This document shows positions 58,984-64,000 of a stretch of 64,000 bases of DNA, in pieces; positions within the stretch are counted from its first letter, which is position 1; the number at the start of each line of letters is the position of its first letter. Both the position numbers and the translations under genes were made by a program. The stretch lies in the NCBI GenBank assembly GCA_001972305.1, contig BDDD01000267.1:315624-379623 (forward strand). The letters are read 5' to 3'. The notes under the pieces are model-generated. The model was not told where the DNA came from and made no database searches. It saw only the letters and a program-made list of their open reading frames with translations. The stretch is from Cephalotus follicularis (Eukaryota; Streptophyta; Magnoliopsida; Oxalidales; Cephalotaceae).

Positions 58984-59149
58984 TTTTCATTTCGGCTTTT
59001 ATTGCTAAACATTTTGTTGTTTTCTTACGATAGTAAGAATCTACATATTTATCTTTAGAGTGTTGACCCTTGCATTTGCAGTGATTGTTGTTATGCTTGT
59101 TTGAATAACTAAAGAAGTTTGATTCTTCATTCACTACAAAAAAAAAGGT

Positions 59150-59440
59150 CAACGGCGAGGGTAACACGCCCTCGCCGTTTATCTCCTCGCAATCTTCTAA
59201 GCGAGGGTACTCCGAGGACTTGGCGAGGGTACCATCCTCTCGCCGTTGAGTGCCCTCGCCATAGGCAAGGGCATGGTGAGGGTTATGCCCCTCGCACGGT
59301 GCACCAATATCTCGCGTATCCCCTCGCCATGCCCTCACCATGGTGAGGATACTTGCCCTCACCATATTGAATTCTGCAATATGACAAGGGCATGGCGAGG
59401 GAAAATCCCCTAGCTATGCCCTCTCCATTCTGCAGATCTT
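59150..59440. repeat. CACTA subterminal repeats
   Basis: GGCGAGGG and CCCTCGCC octamers and near relatives (GGTGAGGG, GGCAAGGG) recur about every 20-40 bp. Subterminal arrays like this are the transposase binding sites in CACTA elements. Confidence 0.8.
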
Positions 59441-59694
59441 GCTGCTAGTTCTAGCTGCAAGATCTATTCCCTATCCAAGCAAAACCTGCAAATTTTTTTT
59501 CAGTAGTCATAATAATAGTTCATATTTCAATTGTTCTATGAACTCAATTCTTAAATTCTCAATAAAACATTTAATTCACATTGAAGTAACAAAACACTAC
59601 AATTGAACTTTATATCATACTTATAAAAAGTGTAATAGATTTACAAATAAACAGTTATAAACTATATCAAAATCAACAATTGTAACCAAACTAT

Positions 59695-61337
59695 GATTCA
59701 GAATTGCTATGGTTGGAATCCGGAGATGACTAGAAGGGGTGGTACCGATTCTGCGTCGTACTATGGTCAGATCTAGATCGTTCCGACGATGACGAAAACT
59801 GACTGGCAACCATATGAGTCAATTGACTTATTTGAGCCATCTGAGCCTGCAACGTCGTCTGAATCTGAGACATCTGTCATCGGAGGTCTGTGACCTCATT
59901 CGTCCAAGGTCCAACCTCTGATGGCTGTGAAATGAAAGGGCGACTCTGACTGCCCATTGCTGATGGATTACGAAGTGCTTGTGGTATCATTTTTGTGGAA
60001 GTCATGTAGTTCCCCAAGCCACGAATCTTGCCCTTTCTTGTACCTCCGGTCTCCTCCGTCCATGCCACGACGTTGAAGGGCCTATCCACAGTATATGACC
60101 CACTAGCAGCCTTGTACTTCTCCTACAAAAAATACAAATTTAATCAGTTAAATAATTAATATACAAATGGTAATTGACATATTCATTATAGTTTGTGACT
60201 CACCACCCTCTCCACTACAATAGGAGGTGGAAGAGTGTCCTCCTTCATACTCCGATGGGTGTCGTAGTATACATCCTTCATCTTTTTTCCCTTGGCTTCT
60301 TGCAAGTCAAATGCTATTTCGTGAGATGTTTGAAACACAAATTAAGTTTATTAATCACCATAATTACAAGGGTGCAATATTCCTTACAAAAATCTTAAAT
60401 TGCCTCTCCATCGTGCAGCTACTGCAAGTGTAGGTGATGTGTGATTCGTTCGCCCTGTTGGTGGAATTTATTTTTTCCCTCTTCTAAAAATCCTCTAACA
60501 TCTAGATGTCCACCATCTGATCCCACACTGGCCCTGGTATCTCTGTTGGACGATGCTGCTTGTAATCAGGACTCATCTGATGCACACCAGCATTGGTCAT
60601 CGACTTATTTCTAAATTTACGCATCCACTTTGGGTAATTCTCTTGCATGTAACTGTGGAATGCAGGTCTACTGTGTGCATCAGATGGCAGAAAGTGGAAG
60701 TACTCCTACAAAATATCAATGTCAAATAACAACAGAAATAAAAATATCTTCAATAATATTAATTGTTAACTGTAACAGTTTTACTCGCCAGTAGCTTCTC
60801 CTACAATAGTTCATTTTCTGAATTAGGCCACTGGCCCCACGTTGTCCAAGGGTACAGTATTCTGGCCTTGACAATACCTGCTATAGTGTTCTTGATATCC
60901 ATGTCCTCAAAATAGCTGCAATTAAAAAAATATTAGCACCAACATGATAGGTTAGATTTAAAAAAATGTACTGAAATTATTTGTTGTTTACCCATTGGAA
61001 CTGATATGGCAAACAAGCAAATAATCCTCCGGCCCCTATGGGGTCAAGTCAGCTCCCATACTAGCTCCCCTCATCTGTCAATATTAGTGCTTGATTCAAA
61101 AACATAGTTACGTTTGACTGTAAATATGTTTAACAAAATATAACAAAAAACCTTCGAGAATACAAAAAACAATTTAAGGTGAAATATTGTGACATAATAA
61201 ATTTCCTTACTAGCACTGGGAACATCGGTATCCTACTCCCGTGTGCCTAACTCCATGTTGTCCGACTCAGGACGCGTAGAACCGGAAGCTGTGGTGGAAG
61301 TTCCAGTAATAGATGAAGGTGTCATCCTACGTGGCAT
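59695..61337 (-). pseudogene. CACTA-encoded Transposase_24 (Ptta/En/Spm) family gene
   Basis: Minus-strand text begins near 61337 with MPRRMTPSSITGTSTTASGS and meets a stop soon after. Exon-like blocks follow: EDYLLVCHISSNG (about 61040-61000), YPWTTWGQWPNSENELL (about 60870-60800), EYFHFLPSDAHSRPAFHSYM and KWMRKFRNKSM (about 60700-60600), VWDQMVDIWM (about 60510), MDRPFNVVAWTEETGG then GLGNYMTSTKM (60089-59985), and a Gln-rich C-terminus QMSQIQTTLQAQMAQISQL (about 59870-59800). This is the Transposase_24 family found beside the main CACTA transposase. Introns are likely between blocks; a few stops suggest decay. The main transposase itself is not seen. Confidence 0.72.
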
Positions 61338-61490
61338 CTCTGCAAGAACTCACCGTATTTAAAAACAATACAAATTCTATATAGTTGTTCTACTATATAT
61401 TATCAAATTATAATGTCATGCCAAATTATAAGATTAAGAATACTATTTCAAACATCTTTTACTGCATATACTACACTATTAACTTACAAT

Positions 61491-61727
61491 TTAATATGTG
61501 TTATCAATATTCATATCGTCCTGACTATCGCCCTCCACAACCGTGTCAGAATCCTCCTCTTCCCATTCATCTTCCTCATCATTCGTGTTGTCATGGTCTG
61601 ACGTAGGATCCCTTATTCTAACATTTGGAGGCAATACTACCTCCTCCATTTCCCCATCTCCTCGAAGGGAATCATCACTTTCAAGACTTACATTATCTGC
61701 AAATGACCGTAGTGGCATGTTTAGCAT
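61491..61727 (-). pseudogene. Acidic ORF, possible C-terminus of the main CACTA transposase
   Basis: A 78-codon minus-strand frame rich in D and E (RIRDPTSDHDNTNDEEDEWE). It lies just upstream of the Transposase_24 gene, where the main transposase would end, but no transposase motif is present. Identity is a guess from position. Confidence 0.3.
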
Positions 61728-61746
61728 AAAAATGTATTCTTTTTAA

Positions 61747-63580
61747 TGAGTTAATTATTTTATTTTTATGTTTGGAACATATTACTTTGGTTGTGTTTGA
61801 TTGACTTTCAGGTAAGAGGCAAAAAAAGAGCAAAATATAGAAACACGAGTCAAATTTGCGCAAATTGAGAACAAGGAGATCAAAGATTGAAGAATTGACA
61901 AAATTGTGCAGGAAACAGGGCAAAACATCGACGCCTTGATTGTAAGCGTTGACACTTAGACTGAGAGCGTCATCAGTTAAGGTTAAAGCATCAAAGCCCT
62001 AGTACAGAAAGTTAAAAATCAAATTGCACACTTTATACGTCGACGGGATAAGTTAAAGCGTCCACACCTATATTTTAAGCGCTGATGGTTAGTTTAAAGC
62101 GTCGACGCTTGGATTCTTTACAATTCTCGGACTTTATTCTCGGTATTTTATTTCTTGGTAATGTTGCGTTGAAAAGGCTGCTCTTATCTGAAATCAATGG
62201 TCTGGTCATTACAATGTCCCATGCTCGGATCCGACTCGTATTTTTGGTCTGCCTTGGTTATGCCCTGGATAAATTGTTTGGCATTCACGCTCTGCTCATA
62301 ACGCATGCTCAGATGCTCGACATCTCGGCTATTTCAAGTATGGTGGATCATTTGTCAAGTCGGTTTGGTTAATCTGGTCAGATGCTCTCAATGCTTGGTT
62401 AGTTCACTTCATGTACTGCCCTCATTTCATCTCGGCATCTCGGCTCCTTTCATTTCTTCTCTGGTAGTCTGGCATCTCGGCATCTGTGCTCAGCAAGTTT
62501 GGTTTGATTACTTGTCATGTTTACTTGGTTAGCCTGGTCTGGTCTGATAATGCTCTGTTTGTTTGGTATTTCAAACTTTGCTCGGCAAGTGGAATTTAAA
62601 GTCCGATTTAATGTTTAAAGCGCCAACGCTTTGCTTATACCATTTACGCCCAAGTACTTAAGTGCCACATGTTTGTTCGAGTATAAATGTTATAACTGGT
62701 GACGTTTTCTTCAAAAGCTTTAACGCTAAAGCATTAAACCATCGATGGTTGCGACATATCAGGCAACAGAATTCAAAACTTTTTACATTTTGATTCAGAT
62801 TGTAATAGGCTAGATTTTTTTTCCTTTTTTGTGGAGGATTGGGCTATAAAAAGAAAAGTACGGTACAGAAACAAATGAGGCGGCTGGCTGGATGAAAAAT
62901 TCTCTGAAGAAGATTACTACCACCATCATCATGATCGGCTAAGTATCTTAATCCTTGGATGTAGATGGAACCCATGTGTTATATATATCTTAATGTCCTT
63001 TTTTCAAGTTTAGTGGCATGTATGTAAGACACTTTTCTCTTGTTAATGTATGTGGAACATTGATGAGAAGGAATTTTAATGATATAAAATCTGTTTTGAT
63101 GTTTTAGTGCTGGTAGCTCTATTTCATTTACATCATGCAATGATTCTTAAATCTTTCTTTGTGATTGCACCAAAGACATTCTTTAACCAATCAACCTTTC
63201 GAGAGTATCAAGGTTTGACAGGATAGGGTGTATCTAGGCTAAATCATTATCTTCTGTGATGTTATATTAAACCATAATTTGTGCCATAAGCTTGAGCATA
63301 TATATATACATGGGGGATTCTCACATATAAGGGACTGTTTTCTCATCTCAATTTCCTATTTATATTGTCATATTGCATTAAATATTTGATCTGAATTGTT
63401 CACTTTCTCATTAACGTAGTCTAATGTTATTTCATTTAGTATTCGTTATTTCTGTTTAAGTGCACACTAAGTTCATTTATATTTCATATCATTACAGCTC
63501 TTCTTGGGAACGATCCCTACTTTCCATTGTGCTAATTGTTAGATTAGGGTAATTTTGAATCGGTTCAATGACATCGAACA
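61747..63580 (+). repeat. Candidate 5' LTR of an Athila-like gypsy element
   Basis: The 3' end is set by the PBS at 63587 and a CGAACA terminus at 63580. The start near 61747 (TGAGTTAATT) is inferred from the change away from CACTA sequence and from the usual Athila LTR size. A TATA-like CTATAAAAAG lies near 62843. Palindromic AAGCGTCGACGCTT-type motifs are scattered through 61930-62750. The ORFs at 62085-62532 are not convincing genes. Confidence 0.45.
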
Positions 63581-63586
63581 AAATTT

Positions 63587-63604
63587 TGGCACCATTGTCG
63601 GGGA
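63587..63604 (+). other. Primer-binding site, tRNA-Asp type
   Basis: TGGCACCATTGTCGGGGA differs from the Athila-type tRNA-Asp PBS (TGGCGCCGTTGCCGGGGA) at three places, each a CG-to-CA or CG-to-TG transition. Confidence 0.78.
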
Positions 63605-63634
63605 GCTAAATGAATGTCATAAAAGCTTAGGTGC

Positions 63635-64000
63635 ATGCTAGGTCGTCGATCATTAGATTCTGAAGTAGTTACCTGTGACCTAGAGATAGAAAGAACCATG
63701 GCTGGCATTAGAGCGAATACCAGAATGGGTGATAATAATGACGCGCCCCCAAGATGGCCCTTAAGTGAGCATTTTACTCCAGGTGCATATACAAATGCCT
63801 CATGTATTAGGGTGCCTGCGGTCCAAGCAGCTCAATATGAGATCAAGTCTAGTATTATACAGATGTTACCATCCTTTTATGGACTTTTCGCAGAGGAACC
63901 GTATAAGCATTTGGATGAATTCATTGAGATCTTTTCCACATTTAAAATCCAGAACTTGTCTGAAGATGCCCTTAAGCTAATTTTATTTCCATTCTCATCA
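63635..64000 (+). CDS. Athila-like gag, N-terminal 122 codons, open at window edge
   Basis: ATG at 63635 opens a frame (MLGRRSLDSEVVTC, then MAGIRANTRM) that runs without a stop to the last base of the window, so the gene is incomplete here rather than broken. The second half matches plant gypsy gag: YEIKSSIIQMLPSFYG, EEPYKHLDEFIEIF, NLSEDALKLILFPF. The start is chosen because it is the first in-frame ATG after the PBS and gives a leader of about 30 bp; ATG 63698 is an alternative. It would encode the capsid-like protein. Whether the element beyond 64000 is intact cannot be seen. Confidence 0.8.
   Translation, partial: MLGRRSLDSEVVTCDLEIERTMAGIRANTRMGDNNDAPPRWPLSEHFTPGAYTNASCIRVPAVQAAQYEIKSSIIQMLPSFYGLFAEEPYKHLDEFIEIFSTFKIQNLSEDALKLILFPFSS

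Larger units (their letters stand above)
59132..61746 (-). mobile_element. CACTA (En/Spm-type) transposon, one end
   Basis: CACTACAAAAAAAAA at 59132 is a typical CACTA terminus. It is followed by a subterminal region (59150-59440) with at least six copies of GGCGAGGG or its complement CCCTCGCC in both orientations, then by a Transposase_24-type gene. The opposite terminus was not found; the element is probably cut by the LTR that starts near 61747. The 148 bp before it (58984-59131) match nothing recognised. Confidence 0.8.

Noticed and set aside
59150..59440. Regularly spaced short repeats that might suggest a CRISPR-like array
   Set aside because: Units occur in both orientations, lack constant spacers and sit inside a CACTA terminus, as subterminal repeats do.

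Overview
This window looks like a repeat-rich nuclear segment from a flowering plant, probably a eudicot. Introns are GT-AG (one GC-AG), intergenic DNA is AT-rich, and two intact genes of widely conserved plant families sit in a bed of nested retrotransposons and DNA transposons. No species can be named from sequence alone, and nothing here is prokaryotic.

Layout. 1-7.3 kb: the 3' part of an old Ty3/gypsy (Tat-type) element. It has decayed pol on the plus strand, an antisense plant-mobile-domain ORF on the minus strand and a candidate 3' LTR. A 2.05-kb solo LTR carrying two minisatellites interrupts the antisense ORF between perfect ATGGC target duplications. 7.4-9.4 kb: a decayed Mutator-like (MULE) transposase on the minus strand. 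10.4-26.1 kb: a Ty1/copia element split by a gag-only gypsy element (11.66-21.49 kb), itself split by a 2.5-kb solo LTR (17.72-20.23 kb, perfect ATGAG duplications). 26.6-35.0 kb: an intact 14-exon ABCG24/28-type transporter gene. 36.1-38.4 kb: a 5'-truncated LINE on the minus strand. 40.2-44.4 kb: an intact 11-exon GET3B-type organellar ATPase gene on the minus strand, with a SINE in one intron. 45.2-55.8 kb: a full-length but mutated Tat-type gypsy element with two 495-bp LTRs, gag-pol and an antisense ORF. 55.95-58.5 kb: the LTR and gag of a related element. 58.5-59.0 kb: a TRIM element in reverse orientation. 59.1 kb onward: one end of a CACTA transposon with a Transposase_24-type gene. 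61.7-64 kb: an Athila-like LTR, primer-binding site and a gag ORF still open at the window edge.

How the parts relate. The ABCG and GET3B genes have full reading frames and coherent splice sites and are likely functional; they are unrelated neighbours. All other coding sequence belongs to transposable elements. The most notable theme is that three separate gypsy elements share one plan: gag-pol forward and a cargo ORF on the opposite strand between pol and the 3' LTR. One cargo is a plant mobile domain. The other two share a gypsy-type transposon domain with a coiled coil, and their N-termini resemble the histone H3 tail.
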